A stretch of DNA of 64,000 bases, taken from NCBI GenBank assembly GCA_947503145.1, contig CANNCP010000012.1, forward strand, positions 23,158-87,157, written 5' to 3'. Source of the DNA: an uncultured Roseovarius sp. (GTDB lineage: Bacteria > Pseudomonadota > Alphaproteobacteria > Rhodobacterales > Rhodobacteraceae). Shown here piece by piece: positions 35,343 through 44,694 of this stretch. The position numbers and the translations under genes are program-made. Every line of letters begins with the position of its first letter. The stretch's first letter is position 1. The notes under the pieces are model-generated. The model saw only the letters and a list, made by a program, of their open reading frames with translations. It made no database searches and was not told where the DNA came from.

Positions 35343-37367
35343 CTAGAACCGGGCCGACAGGACGACGTCGATGCTACGCTCGGCTCCGGCAAGCTGGTCG
35401 AAAGGCTCGTAGGCTTTGTCAAAAATGTTGTTCAACTGGACCGTCAATGATGCGTGCTCGTTCAAATCCAGCGATCCGCGCAGATTGACCGTCGTCCAGC
35501 TGCCGGCCCTGGATGTCACGGCACCTGTGTCGTCACGCAGTTTCGCACGGCTTTCTCCCGTCGCGAAAAGATCGAAGGAGGCAGACATTCCCTGAAAATC
35601 AAAATCCTTGCGCAATCCGATGGTGCCGGAAAAGCCTGGTGTGCCGCTGTCAGAGGTTTTGAACCCGTTTCCGTAGGCCAATTTGCGATCAAGGATTGCG
35701 CCCGAAACATAAGGCGTCAGACTGTTGCCGAGATCACGCTCTGCATAGAGCTCGAACCCCACGGTTTCAGCGCCGCTGACGTTTTGGTATTGCGCGCGAG
35801 GTGTCGTGCCCACCGGAGGGAGGCTCTGGCGAACAATGTAATCTTTCGCATCAGTATAAAACAGCGTCGCATCAAGAATAGTCGCACCATTATCGAAACG
35901 CGCGCCCAGTTCGAAATTGTTCGCGGTTTCGGGTTTCAAGTCTGGATTTGGCAGGGTCAGTTCTCCACCAGCCGTTGTCTGGGTAAACAACTGATTCAGC
36001 GTCGGATAATTATAACCCTGAGAGAAGAGACCGCGCAGCGCCCAGGTGTCGCTGGGAGTCCAGACGACACCGGCACTGGCCAGGAAACGGTCATCCGTGT
36101 TCTTTGAAAGAGGGGCGGAGTTGCTCTCTTCCAATTCCGCCTCGACGTTGTAGTAACGCCCGCCAAAATGCAGCGCCCATTGCGGGGACAGGGTGATTTC
36201 GTTCTGCGCATAAAGGGAGGTCGTGACGATACGGGCCTCATCCCGGCGCAGTGTCGGCGGCAGCGGGAAAGGTGCTCCCGGCGGGGTGATCTGGCTGCTG
36301 GCGTCCACATCAAGGAAATCGTTCTCGTATTGCGCTCCGACAATGGTGCGGATGCTGTCCGAGAACCGCAGCTCGGCCGAGATATTCACGCCGTAGGTTT
36401 TCTGCTCGTCGTTGTTGATCGTTTCGATTACCGGCGCGAACGGCCCGGGCGCGATATGATTACGAAATTCACGGTCGATGGTCTGGCCAAACGCATCTAT
36501 TTTCAGCGACGTCATCCAGGGGCTCAGCTCAGTGCCCTCGTAGAAGAACCCCAGTTTGCGTAGATCACGTTTTGGCAGGTCAATCGAGAAATTGGGCATA
36601 CCCGTGTAGACATCCGACGACAGATCGAACGCCTGCGCCTCCAGCCCGAAGGAGTGTTTGCCGAATTCATATCCCAGATAACCCGACAGGTTTTGGTCAG
36701 AGACGCCTGACGGCACAAGCTCACCGATCCCTGCGGCGTGGCGGTTGCCCAGTTCGGATTTGCTCTGATTAAGCCGCCAAGTGAAACCGTCCTGCCGTCC
36801 GGCGATCGAGTTGGAGAGCCGCCAGCCCTCTGTCGCGCCGAAATAGGACAGGGTCGAACTGGCCTCGAACGGCTTGTCTGTGCCGCGCTTGGTGATGATG
36901 TTGACCGTGCCGCCAATGGCACGCTGGCCGCTGATCACCGAGGACGCGCCGCGCACGACCTCGATCCGCTCGACCGTGGACGGATCCACCACTACCGGCG
37001 GGCCGTAGGTCGTGTGATCGGTGATCGCCTGCCCGTTGACCAGAATGCGAACACGGCGTGCCTCTTCGCCCCGGATGCGAATGCGGGTGATCCCCTGCTC
37101 CTCGATCCGCACTCCGGGGATATCCTTGAGATAGTCGGCGACGCGCGCGGGCGGTATCCGTGAAATCTTCTCTTCGTCGATGACCGAAACCGCAGAGGGG
37201 CTTTCAAAAACCGTCGTCTCCAGTCCCGTGCCCAAAAGCGTGATCGTACCCAGATCGGTCGCCTTGTCATCGCCCTGCTGCGCATTCGCGCTATTGGTGA
37301 TCGCTGCTGCGACCGCACTTGCCATCAGCCCCGCCAACCGGCGGCGGTTTCCAGAATATTTCGTCAT
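35343..37367 (-). CDS. TonB-dependent outer-membrane receptor, probably for haem
   Basis: 674 residues: signal peptide ending SANA, plug domain (about 45-165: VFESPSAVSVIDEEKISRIPP, LKDIPGVRIEEQG, VERIEVVRGASSVISGQRAIGGTVNIIT) and a 22-strand beta barrel ending in a terminal aromatic (VLSARF). Weak TonB-box-like stretch near the mature N terminus (DLGTITLLG). It lies just after the hmuSTUV genes and opposite the exbB/exbD/tonB set, hence haem rather than a siderophore. ATG 37367 (MTKYSG) has GGGAAAAGG upstream; a GTG at 37403 extends the frame. Confidence 0.9.
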   Translation of the reverse strand: MTKYSGNRRRLAGLMASAVAAAITNSANAQQGDDKATDLGTITLLGTGLETTVFESPSAVSVIDEEKISRIPPARVADYLKDIPGVRIEEQGITRIRIRGEEARRVRILVNGQAITDHTTYGPPVVVDPSTVERIEVVRGASSVISGQRAIGGTVNIITKRGTDKPFEASSTLSYFGATEGWRLSNSIAGRQDGFTWRLNQSKSELGNRHAAGIGELVPSGVSDQNLSGYLGYEFGKHSFGLEAQAFDLSSDVYTGMPNFSIDLPKRDLRKLGFFYEGTELSPWMTSLKIDAFGQTIDREFRNHIAPGPFAPVIETINNDEQKTYGVNISAELRFSDSIRTIVGAQYENDFLDVDASSQITPPGAPFPLPPTLRRDEARIVTTSLYAQNEITLSPQWALHFGGRYYNVEAELEESNSAPLSKNTDDRFLASAGVVWTPSDTWALRGLFSQGYNYPTLNQLFTQTTAGGELTLPNPDLKPETANNFELGARFDNGATILDATLFYTDAKDYIVRQSLPPVGTTPRAQYQNVSGAETVGFELYAERDLGNSLTPYVSGAILDRKLAYGNGFKTSDSGTPGFSGTIGLRKDFDFQGMSASFDLFATGESRAKLRDDTGAVTSRAGSWTTVNLRGSLDLNEHASLTVQLNNIFDKAYEPFDQLAGAERSIDVVLSARF

Positions 37368-37662
37368 TGCCTTTTCCCTTCTGCCGTCTCCGCGTTTCTT
37401 CACAGAGGCGTGTCCGTATATGTCACGGCTGGCGTTAGGCTGGCATTGACTGAGTGTTTTGGTCAGGTTTGTGAGAGGGTGAATGCAGCTTCGTCAGAAA
37501 GATGTCAAGCCGGAGCCGCAATCTTTTTAACCCGGTTGCTCTATTCTGCGGCAGCGACATCCGGCACACAAAAAATCTATCGAAACACTCGGGAACAACT
37601 GGCCAAACGATAACATCAAAGAATATCCGAAAGTGCCCTTATCTTTAGCACTGCCAGTCACT
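37368..37662. other. Intergenic region between hmuV and the TonB receptor
   Basis: 295 bases, AT-richer near 37500-37640. Presumably the receptor promoter lies here. I see no clear iron-regulator box and no coding frame. Confidence 0.45.
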
Positions 37663-38445
37663 TCACAACGTCGCCGTATGAGGCAGCAGCCACGTTCCGC
37701 CTTGTGGCGGTTCGCAATTGACGCGCAGGTTGCAGCGATAAGCGTGCGACAAGGTGGCGTCGGTCAGCACCTCCGCGGGGGTGCCGCAGGCGGCGATCTC
37801 GCCTCGATGGACCATGGACACCGCATCGGCGAACATTGCCGTCAGGTTCAGATCGTGCATCACCGCGATCACCCCGCCGCCGCGCGCCGCATAATCGCGC
37901 ATCAGTTGCATCACCATTAGCTGATGACCGATATCGAGGCTTGAGACCGGCTCATCCAGCAACAGCCAGCGGGGCATGCCGTGCGCCACCGGCTCCCACA
38001 CCTGGGTCAGCACGCGGGCCAGTTGTACACGCTGCGCCTCACCACCCGAAAGTTCCTGATAGAACCGCCCGCCATAGCCTGCGAGGCCCACCGCTTCCAA
38101 CGCGCGCAGCGGCAGGCTGGCGCACCCGGCCGAGACGCCCGCTGTCAAGCCAAGGCGAATGACCTCGATCACGGTAAAGGGGAAGGCAAGTGTCGCCGCC
38201 TGCGGCAGTACTGCGCGCATGCCCGCCAGCTCCCAACCCTTGAGCGCAGCCGCATCCCGCCCGTTAATCGCCACCCGGCCCGAGAACGCCATCTCGCCAC
38301 AAAGCGCGCGCAAGAGGGTACTCTTACCCGAGCCGTTAGGGCCGACGATGGCGGTCAATTCACCGGCTTTCGCGCAGAAATCAACGCCGTGCAGGATGGC
38401 GCGGCGGCCGAGGTCCACGCGTATGTTCTGCCCGAGAAAGCTCAC
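37663..38445 (-). CDS. hmuV: Haemin ABC transporter ATP-binding protein HmuV
   Basis: 260-residue ATPase: Walker A GPNGSGKST, signature ELSGGEAQRVQLARVL, Walker B WLLLDEPVSSLD and switch IAVMHDLNLTAM. The start is a GTG at 38445 whose GTGA overlaps the hmuU stop; the much longer open frame to 38877 is only a shadow of hmuU in another frame. Energises haem import with HmuU and HmuT. Confidence 0.95.
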   Translation of the reverse strand: MSFLGQNIRVDLGRRAILHGVDFCAKAGELTAIVGPNGSGKSTLLRALCGEMAFSGRVAINGRDAAALKGWELAGMRAVLPQAATLAFPFTVIEVIRLGLTAGVSAGCASLPLRALEAVGLAGYGGRFYQELSGGEAQRVQLARVLTQVWEPVAHGMPRWLLLDEPVSSLDIGHQLMVMQLMRDYAARGGGVIAVMHDLNLTAMFADAVSMVHRGEIAACGTPAEVLTDATLSHAYRCNLRVNCEPPQGGTWLLPHTATL

Positions 38446-39518
38446 AGGTCCACCACCATACGACGACGCAGCAAAATCCACAGGAACACCGGCGCGCCGA
38501 GGATCGCGGTCACGATGCCAATTGGCAGTTCGGCGGGCGCAATAACGGTGCGGCTGATCATGTCCGCACCCAGCAGCAGGCTGGCACCCAGCAGTGCGGC
38601 ATTGGGTAACAGAGTCTTGTGGTCCGGTCCCGAGGCCAACCGCAGAAGATGTGGCACCACGATGCCGACAAAGCCGATCCCGCCCGACACCGCAACCGCA
38701 GCACCAGTGGCAGCGGCCACCGCCAGGACGGTCAGGTTCTTGATCCGTTGCACCGGGATACCCAGATGGCCCGCCGCGGCCTCGCCCAGGGCCAGCGCGT
38801 TCAGCCCACGCGCCAGGAACGGCGCGCCCAACAGCGCAAGCAGGATGATCGGTGCCGCGGCCATCAGCTTGCCCCATGTCGCCCCGGCGAGCGAACCAAG
38901 CCCCCAGAACGTCAGGTCGCGCAACTGCTGATCGTCGGCGGCATAGACCAGCAGTCCCGATACCGCGCCCGCCAGCGCCCCCAGAGCGATACCGGCCAAC
39001 AGCATCGTCGCGACCGAGGTGCGCCCGCCGCGCGTCGAGACGCGGTAAAGCACCAGCGTCGTGACCCAGCCACCGGCAAAGGCTGCCAGCGGCACCAGAT
39101 ACGTGCCGACCGACGCCATGAGGCCAGCGGGCAACATTGCTCCCAGAACGATGGCGGCAATCGCACCCAGCCCGGCCCCGGCGCTGACGCCGACCAGCCC
39201 CGGATCAGCCAGAGGGTTGCGGAACAGCCCCTGCATCATCGCGCCCGATACCGCCAGCGCCGCGCCCACCAGCGCCCCCAACAGCGTGCGCGGCAGACGG
39301 ATGTTCCACAGGATGGTTTCATCCACGCGGGACAGCGCCCTGCCCTGCGCCAGATCACCAAAAGCCGCCCAAAGCGACGTGCTCGCCGCCCCCGTGGCAA
39401 GGCTGCCCGTCATGGTCGCCAGCAACAACAGCCCGAGCCAGAGCGTCAGTCGCCGTGCGACAACGGTACGGTCGGGCAGGTCCGCCACGCCGCTCTCGTC
39501 ATAAGCCGCCAGAGTCAT
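38442..39518 (-). CDS. hmuU: Haemin ABC transporter permease HmuU (FecCD family)
   Basis: 358 residues, about ten membrane helices, with the FecCD/BtuC marks RLPRTLLGALVGAALAVSGAMMQGLFRNPLADPGLVG, SGGIGFVGIVVPHLLR and ADMISRT. It is coupled at both ends: it overlaps hmuT by 20 bases and hmuV by GTGA. Moves haem across the inner membrane. Confidence 0.95.
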   Translation of the reverse strand: MTLAAYDESGVADLPDRTVVARRLTLWLGLLLLATMTGSLATGAASTSLWAAFGDLAQGRALSRVDETILWNIRLPRTLLGALVGAALAVSGAMMQGLFRNPLADPGLVGVSAGAGLGAIAAIVLGAMLPAGLMASVGTYLVPLAAFAGGWVTTLVLYRVSTRGGRTSVATMLLAGIALGALAGAVSGLLVYAADDQQLRDLTFWGLGSLAGATWGKLMAAAPIILLALLGAPFLARGLNALALGEAAAGHLGIPVQRIKNLTVLAVAAATGAAVAVSGGIGFVGIVVPHLLRLASGPDHKTLLPNAALLGASLLLGADMISRTVIAPAELPIGIVTAILGAPVFLWILLRRRMVVDL

Positions 39519-40362
39519 GTGCCTGCTCTTTGTAAAGTGCGTCCGCCAGATCCTGCACCGCTTGCGCCGTGCGCGGACCGAAACCCAGCAGGTATTGCCC
39601 GCCCATGCGGATCACCGCACGGTTTTCGCCCGCCGGGGTCGCCGCGATCGCAGGCAATGCAAACAGGGCGTCGTTGTCCACCATCACCGCGCCGCCGCGC
39701 GTCATCATCAGGATCACGTCCGGCGCGGCCTGCACGATGGCTTCGTCGCTGACCGGCTTGTAGCCTTCGAACCCGTCGAGCGCGTTAATCGCGCCGGCCA
39801 TCCCGATCACGGTCGCCGCCTCGGTATTGCGACCTGCCGCCAATATCCGCCCGCCCTCACCGCTCAGAATAAACAGCACGCGCTTGCGCTCGCCCTCCGC
39901 GACGGCATTGGCGCGGGCAGTGGTGCGGTCAAGCTGCGCGGCCACGTTATCGGCCAGCGCCCCGGCCTGCGCATCGACATCCAGCGCGGCACCCACCGCG
40001 CGTATCTTCTCAAGGATACCCGCAGCCGTAGGGTCATCCGGGATCAACACCAGCGGCATACCGGCCTCTTTCAGCACGGCCAGCGCCTCGGGCGGGCCGG
40101 CATCGACCTCGGCCAACACCAGTTCCGGGTTCACCGACAGCACCCCTTCGGGCGACAACGCGCGCACATAGCCCACATCGGGCAGGTCCAGCGCCACCTC
40201 GGGAAAGGTCGATGTGGTGTCGCGTGCGATCAGACGATGCTGCTGGTCCAGTTCATAGACAATCTCGGTGATCGAGCCACCAATCGAAACAATTCGCTCC
40301 GCCGGGTCGGCCCCGGCGGGGGCCGCCAGCGTCGCGGCGACCAGGATGGAGAGCAAACGCAT
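39499..40362 (-). CDS. hmuT: Periplasmic haem-binding protein HmuT
   Basis: 287 residues: signal peptide (MRLLSILVAATLAAPAGA) and a type III binding-protein fold with RIVSIGGSITEIVYEL, GYVRALSPEGVLSVNPELVLAE and GGQYLLGFGPRTAQAVQDLA. A tyrosine ligand in VGYVRALS is typical for haem. ATG 40362 shares one base with the hmuS stop (TGATG). Confidence 0.93.
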   Translation of the reverse strand: MRLLSILVAATLAAPAGADPAERIVSIGGSITEIVYELDQQHRLIARDTTSTFPEVALDLPDVGYVRALSPEGVLSVNPELVLAEVDAGPPEALAVLKEAGMPLVLIPDDPTAAGILEKIRAVGAALDVDAQAGALADNVAAQLDRTTARANAVAEGERKRVLFILSGEGGRILAAGRNTEAATVIGMAGAINALDGFEGYKPVSDEAIVQAAPDVILMMTRGGAVMVDNDALFALPAIAATPAGENRAVIRMGGQYLLGFGPRTAQAVQDLADALYKEQAHDSGGL

Positions 40363-41423
40363 CACGCACCCCCTTTGGTCGCCAGGTCGGGCAGCGTGTC
40401 GACTATACTTTGCCATTCGGCGCGGCTGTCGGGCAGATCGCGTCCGGCGGGCACCGGGAAAATCTGAAAGATCAGACCACCCAGTGCGTCGAACGCCTCG
40501 ACCGATACCGCCGGGCCGCGTTTGGTAGGTTTCTCCACCGCCCAGACCTCGGCCACCCGGTCAAGCCGCAGATGCAGATTGAAATCCGGATCAAGCACGT
40601 TCAGCCACGGCCCGGACGGCTTCAGCGTCTCGATGATGCCCGAGCGAATCTGGATGCAGCCATAGCTGCCCACAAAAATCATGATCGGAATCGTGGCATC
40701 GCGCACAGCGTGAAACATGCCCTCGATAGAATCTGTGGTTAGCGCGCGGGTGAATGGCGCACCAACGACCCGGTAGGCACCCAGGCGGTTCATCTTCAGC
40801 TTGCCCGCCATCGAATAGAACTGGTGCGTGTCGGTCATCCCGGCCCAGCCCTTGCGCAGTGATTCGACCTTTTCAATATTTGCCTTTGGCGGCTCGGTTG
40901 TGTCGCGTGGTTTTACCGCTTGTTCCGGCGACTGATCCGCGTGCCGCAATTCCACAACTGCGCGGTCGAACGCCTTGATGTCGGCCTCATCGCGGACGAA
41001 TATCTTGTGGATGGCATCGCCCGCGCGGTCGAACACCTGCAGGCTGCGGCGAATGCCGTTTTCTGTGGGCTTCTCGACCGCAAAGGCACTGACCCAGCGA
41101 CTGGGAAAAATGCGCAGGTCCATCGGTTCGTTCAGCACCATCGCGGCATGTTTGCCGGGCTGGTAATTGTCGTAGTGACCCACAACTTCGCTCACGCACG
41201 ATTCGTTGCGCGTCAGCGCCATGATCTCGCCAAGGGTGCAGGCGGCTCGGGCGATCCCGTCAGGATGCGCTTTCAGCCGCGTAACACCATCGCCAATATG
41301 GGCGGCGACGAGTTGCGCCTCCGAGATATCCAATTTATCGGCCAGATCGCGTTCGCGCATCTTCGGATTGGCGGCCTTTGCCGCACGAATGTCATCGGGT
41401 GAGGGTAGAATATCCAGCGCCAT
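40362..41423 (-). CDS. hmuS: Haemin-degrading/trafficking factor HmuS (HemS/ChuS family)
   Basis: 353 residues made of two tandem HemS-like halves (about 20-170 and 190-345) seen as the repeated VFDRAGDAIHKIFV and AFDALGGLIFQIFP segments, each preceded by AVEKPT. Such cytoplasmic proteins hold or degrade imported haem. ATG 41423 is chosen with AAAGG 8 bases upstream; a GTG 9 bases earlier is in frame. First gene of the hmuSTUV operon, divergent from the exb/ton operon across 325 bases. Confidence 0.93.
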   Translation of the reverse strand: MALDILPSPDDIRAAKAANPKMRERDLADKLDISEAQLVAAHIGDGVTRLKAHPDGIARAACTLGEIMALTRNESCVSEVVGHYDNYQPGKHAAMVLNEPMDLRIFPSRWVSAFAVEKPTENGIRRSLQVFDRAGDAIHKIFVRDEADIKAFDRAVVELRHADQSPEQAVKPRDTTEPPKANIEKVESLRKGWAGMTDTHQFYSMAGKLKMNRLGAYRVVGAPFTRALTTDSIEGMFHAVRDATIPIMIFVGSYGCIQIRSGIIETLKPSGPWLNVLDPDFNLHLRLDRVAEVWAVEKPTKRGPAVSVEAFDALGGLIFQIFPVPAGRDLPDSRAEWQSIVDTLPDLATKGGA

Positions 41424-41533
41424 ACAAGCCACCTTTGTTCATTGATTTCAGGGAGTGTCTGGCTGGGACAGCATGCGCGCCCGTAGCTGGATGGATCGGG
41501 CTGTCTGCACGATCAGTAGTTCTTGACACTTTT

Positions 41534-41553
41534 AGTCGGATAATTTATCGACT
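41534..41553. promoter_or_regulatory. Near-palindrome with GATAATTTATC core in the haem divergent promoter
   Basis: AGTCG, then GATAATTTATC (41539-41549, symmetric), then the complementary CGACT, with one extra base breaking exact symmetry. It overlaps a plausible -35 TTGACA (41523-41528) for the exb/ton direction. Position suits an iron regulator (Fur/Irr/RirA type not decidable). The rest of the gap 41424-41748 shows nothing else. Confidence 0.5.
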
Positions 41554-41748
41554 GCAACCACCAAGGCGCACGGTATTCGATGCGCCTTTCTGAAACAGCC
41601 AGCCTTGTGCCAGCCAGAAAATTGCAAAACATCGTGTCGCCCGGGGACGGTGCGGCGTTGTGCGTCTGGTGGGCTTGGCTATTTCGCCCTCTTCGAGACA
41701 ACGCTGTATCACGACCGAAAGGCCGCGATGTCACCGGAAGGCCCGATC

Positions 41749-42189
41749 GTGAAGTCAATCCAAACATTCTTTTTTGCCATGACGCTGATCGGATCCGGCA
41801 GCCTGGGGTTGGCGCAGGACGCGCCGGAAACAGCCGCTAAACCTGGTTTACAGATCGAGTTGAACGACGCTGCCGACGTGGACGGCACCTGCCGAATCAG
41901 CTTTTTGGTGGAAAACCGTCTGGGCGCGGAGCTCTCTGGCGCGGTGTTCGAAACCGTATTGTTCGACGCGTCGGGCGCGGTCGAGCGGTTGACGCTGTTC
42001 GACATGCGCGATCTGCCCGCCGGGCGTCCACGGGTTCGCCAGTTCCAGATTGACGGCGTCTCATGCGCGGGCATCGGACGCATCCTTGTCAACGGCGCGC
42101 AGACCTGCGTCGGCAAAGGCGTGGCCGAGGGTGCCTGCATGGACAACCTCAACCTGACCTCGCGCACCGATATCGAGCTTCTGGGATGA
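41749..42189 (+). CDS. Secreted protein heading the exbB-exbD-tonB operon
   Basis: 146 residues with a signal peptide (VKSIQTFFFAMTLIGSGSLGLAQ) and a small beta-rich domain (CRISFLVENRLGAELSGAVFETVLFD, RVRQFQIDGVSCAGIGRILV) with three or four cysteines. I know no assigned function; similar ORFs accompany this ton operon type in Rhodobacteraceae, to my recollection. GTG 41749 has GGAAGG 7 bases upstream; ATG 41728 is an alternative start. Its stop overlaps exbB by ATGA, so it is part of the energy-transducing operon. Confidence 0.72.
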   Translation: MKSIQTFFFAMTLIGSGSLGLAQDAPETAAKPGLQIELNDAADVDGTCRISFLVENRLGAELSGAVFETVLFDASGAVERLTLFDMRDLPAGRPRVRQFQIDGVSCAGIGRILVNGAQTCVGKGVAEGACMDNLNLTSRTDIELLG

Positions 42190-42845
42190 ACATCATGCAA
42201 CAGTTGCGCGCCTCACTGGGCAATATCCTCGATCTCGGCGGACCGGTCGTCGCGATTCTCATTCTGGTGTCGGTGCTGACTCTCGCGCTTATCCTCTACA
42301 AGTTGTGGCAGTTTCATGCGGCGGGCGTCGGACGACACCGGGCACTTTCGGCGGCAATCACCACCTGGGACGACGGCGCGCGGACACAAGCATCACGGCA
42401 CCTGGCGGAGAGCACCAGTTATCTCGCCCCCGTGATCGAGCAGGCCATGGGCCAGGCCGACACAGGCAACGCGCTTTTTTCGCAACGGCTGGATGCCGAA
42501 GCCGAGGCCCAGTTTGCGCGGCTGGAAACAGGCTTCAAGGTTCTGGATGTGGTTGCACAGCTTGCGCCTCTTCTGGGTTTGTTCGGCACTGTTCTGGGCA
42601 TGATCGAAGCATTTCGTACGCTTCAGGGCGCGGGCAGCGCGGTGGACCCATCGCTACTAGCCGGGGGTATCTGGGTGGCGTTGCTGACCACTGCCGCGGG
42701 GCTGGTGGTGGCCATGCCGGCGGCGCTGGTGCTGTCGTGGTTCGAGGGACGGATGCACCGCGAGCGAGTCTTTGCCGAGCGAGGTCTGCGCACCATCCTC
42801 GCCCCCACGATAGCAAAGCAGGACGCACAGGCTCATGCCGCTTGA
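42186..42845 (+). CDS. exbB: ExbB/TolQ-type proton channel protein
   Basis: 219 residues with three membrane helices (about 15-38, 115-140, 160-185). The second and third carry the family pattern LDVVAQLAPLLGLFGTVLGMIEAF and GIWVALLTTAAGLVVAMPA. Forms the proton channel powering TonB. Starts by ATGA overlap with the preceding gene and overlaps exbD1 by 11 bases. Confidence 0.93.
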   Translation: MNIMQQLRASLGNILDLGGPVVAILILVSVLTLALILYKLWQFHAAGVGRHRALSAAITTWDDGARTQASRHLAESTSYLAPVIEQAMGQADTGNALFSQRLDAEAEAQFARLETGFKVLDVVAQLAPLLGLFGTVLGMIEAFRTLQGAGSAVDPSLLAGGIWVALLTTAAGLVVAMPAALVLSWFEGRMHRERVFAERGLRTILAPTIAKQDAQAHAA

Positions 42846-43206
42846 GATCCACAAAACCCGGCGTCGGCCGTTGTCGATGACGTCGCTGATCGACGTGATC
42901 TTTCTGCTTTTGCTGTTCTTCATGCTGACCTCGACCTTCTCGCGGTTTGGTGAGGTGGAGCTCTCTGGTGCGGCGAGCGGCGGGATCAGTGCGCAACAGC
43001 CACCGCTGTTTTTGTCGGTGGACGATACCGCACTGCGCCTGAACGGCGAAGCGGTGGCGCTTGACGGGTTGGGGGCAGCACTGGCAGGGCGCGACGACTC
43101 CCGCCTGCTGGTCAGCCTGTCGCGCGAGGTGCTTTCGCAACGGCTGGTTGATGTTCTGGCAGCGCTGCGCGGTGTCAGCGGTCTTAAAGTGACGGTGCTG
43201 CAATGA
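42835..43206 (+). CDS. exbD: ExbD/TolR-type protein, first copy
   Basis: 123 residues: one N-terminal helix with the proton-carrying Asp in SLIDVIFLLLLFFMLTSTF, then a periplasmic domain. Partner of ExbB in TonB energisation. Its stop overlaps the next gene by ATGA. Confidence 0.92.
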   Translation: MPLEIHKTRRRPLSMTSLIDVIFLLLLFFMLTSTFSRFGEVELSGAASGGISAQQPPLFLSVDDTALRLNGEAVALDGLGAALAGRDDSRLLVSLSREVLSQRLVDVLAALRGVSGLKVTVLQ

Positions 43207-43601
43207 GCCGCCTTACCCGCCCAAGACCCGCCAGTGTGCGCGAGCCGACCATCGCGCTGATCAACGTGGTATTCCTGATGCTGATCTTTTTCATGATCGC
43301 GGGCACGCTGGCGGCACCGATGGATAGTAATTTGACGCTGGTACAGACTGACATGCTGGAAGGGCGCGCGCCGCCGGATACGCTGGTGGTGCATTCCGAT
43401 GGGCGGCTCAGCTGGCGCGGCAAAGCAGTGGACTCGGCGTCGGCCTTCATGACCGGGAAGCCCGAGAACGGGCAGGAACAGACCCTGCGCATTGTGCCCG
43501 ATCGGGCCTTGCCGGCCGAGGTGCTGGTGCGTCTATCAGGCGAGTTGCGCGCGGCGGGTGCTGCGCGGGTGATGATTGTGACCGAACGGGCGCTGCCATG
43601 A
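43203..43601 (+). CDS. exbD: ExbD/TolR-type protein, second copy
   Basis: 132 residues, same architecture: helix with ALINVVFLMLIFFMIAGTL. The Asp of the helix in copy 1 (LIDVIF) is Asn here (LINVVF), so this copy may not carry protons itself and could act as a structural partner. ATGA overlaps join it to exbD1 and tonB. Confidence 0.9.
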   Translation: MSRLTRPRPASVREPTIALINVVFLMLIFFMIAGTLAAPMDSNLTLVQTDMLEGRAPPDTLVVHSDGRLSWRGKAVDSASAFMTGKPENGQEQTLRIVPDRALPAEVLVRLSGELRAAGAARVMIVTERALP

Positions 43602-44470
43602 TTCCCCGCTCGCACTATATAGCCGCAATCTGCGTCGGACTGGCCGGGACACTGCATGCCGCCATCGCGGTTCTGCCGCCGGCAGAGCCTGAGCGGATCA
43701 CGATTCAGGGCGGCGGCGGAGCCAGCATCTCGGCACTGGGTGACAGCTTTGCCGACATGGCCGAGGGCGTATCGGTACCCGAACCCGAAGCGACGACAAT
43801 GCCCGAACCCACGAAAACGTCTGTACCGAAGGCAGAAACAACCGAGACCGAGGCACCAAAGCCCGCGCGATCGCAGGCGTCTGAGGCCCGGACAATGGCC
43901 GCCCTCGCCCCCTTGCAAAAAAGCGCCGCGCCCGCACCCGTTAGCGCGCAACCGGCCGAGCAAGCACTTGCCCCATCGCCGAATCCCGTCGATCGCATAG
44001 TGGCTGAAACCGAAACGCAGGCACCAGTGCGCTCACTCAGACCACAGGCTCGCCCAGACCGGCCAAAGCCTAAACGGCAAGCGGCTTCCACACCAAAGCA
44101 ATCGGGAAACGCCAACCGGAGCGCGCGGGCGGGTGATGCCAGCGGGCAAGAAAAGGCACAGCAACGGCGAGCCGGATCTACGCAGAGCGCCACCACGCAA
44201 GCCGGTAACGCGGCGGCAGCAAACTATCCCGGTAAGGTCATGCGCCGCATCCAGCGCACAAAACGCGAGCGTGTTAACACGCGAGGCTCGGCGCGGGTCA
44301 GTTTCACCATTGCTGCCAATGGCGCTCTGGCGGCTGTCGGCATTGCTCGCAGTTCCGGCTCGGCGAGCCTGGATCAGGTGGCCCTGCAACAGATCCGCCG
44401 TGCCGCCCCCTTTCCGCCACCCCCGACAGGTGCGCGGCGTAATTTTACACTGAGGATTGATGGGAAATGA
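43598..44470 (+). CDS. tonB: TonB energy transducer
   Basis: 290 residues: N-terminal membrane anchor (about 5-27), long Pro/Glu/Ala/Thr/Gln-rich periplasmic linker (about 50-210) and C-terminal TonB domain (about 210-290: YPGKVMRRIQRTKRERV, GSARVSFTIAANGALAAVGIARSSGSASLDQVAL, APFPPPPTG). Couples ExbBD to the haem receptor. ATGA overlaps on both sides. Confidence 0.93.
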   Translation: MIPRSHYIAAICVGLAGTLHAAIAVLPPAEPERITIQGGGGASISALGDSFADMAEGVSVPEPEATTMPEPTKTSVPKAETTETEAPKPARSQASEARTMAALAPLQKSAAPAPVSAQPAEQALAPSPNPVDRIVAETETQAPVRSLRPQARPDRPKPKRQAASTPKQSGNANRSARAGDASGQEKAQQRRAGSTQSATTQAGNAAAANYPGKVMRRIQRTKRERVNTRGSARVSFTIAANGALAAVGIARSSGSASLDQVALQQIRRAAPFPPPPTGARRNFTLRIDGK

Positions 44471-44694
44471 CATCGAATTCGGCTTCAAGCGCGACAGCGC
44501 CTGTTATGAAAATGGGAATCCCCTGCACAACCCGGGTTTTGAATCCCGAGGTGATCACCGCGTCCACCCTATACGAACCGACTCGCCCGGCTGAACAACA
44601 AGCTGTTGAGATAATCGAAGAAGCGTTTCACTGTGATTGCATGTCGGACATGGCATTGGAAACGCTCCTGGATCATGTGAGGAGCAGAAGATGA
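44467..44694 (+). CDS. 75-residue protein of unknown function between tonB and hemP
   Basis: Starts at an ATG overlapping the tonB stop (ATGA) and ends overlapping hemP (ATGA), so it is almost certainly translated. Hydrophilic, with EQQAVEIIEEAFHCDCMSDMALETLLDHV: a helix-rich segment with a Cys-Asp-Cys and a preceding His that could bind metal or haem. No family recognised. Confidence 0.6.
   Translation: MTSNSASSATAPVMKMGIPCTTRVLNPEVITASTLYEPTRPAEQQAVEIIEEAFHCDCMSDMALETLLDHVRSRR

Noticed and set aside
38446..38877. N-terminal extension of the HmuV frame
   Set aside because: Rich in Gly/Arg/Cys and overlaps hmuU in another frame; the coupled GTG at 38445 gives the normal HmuV length.
38619..40467. 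Plus-strand frames of 377 and 316 residues opposite hmuU and hmuT
   Set aside because: Shadows of the haem transporter genes.
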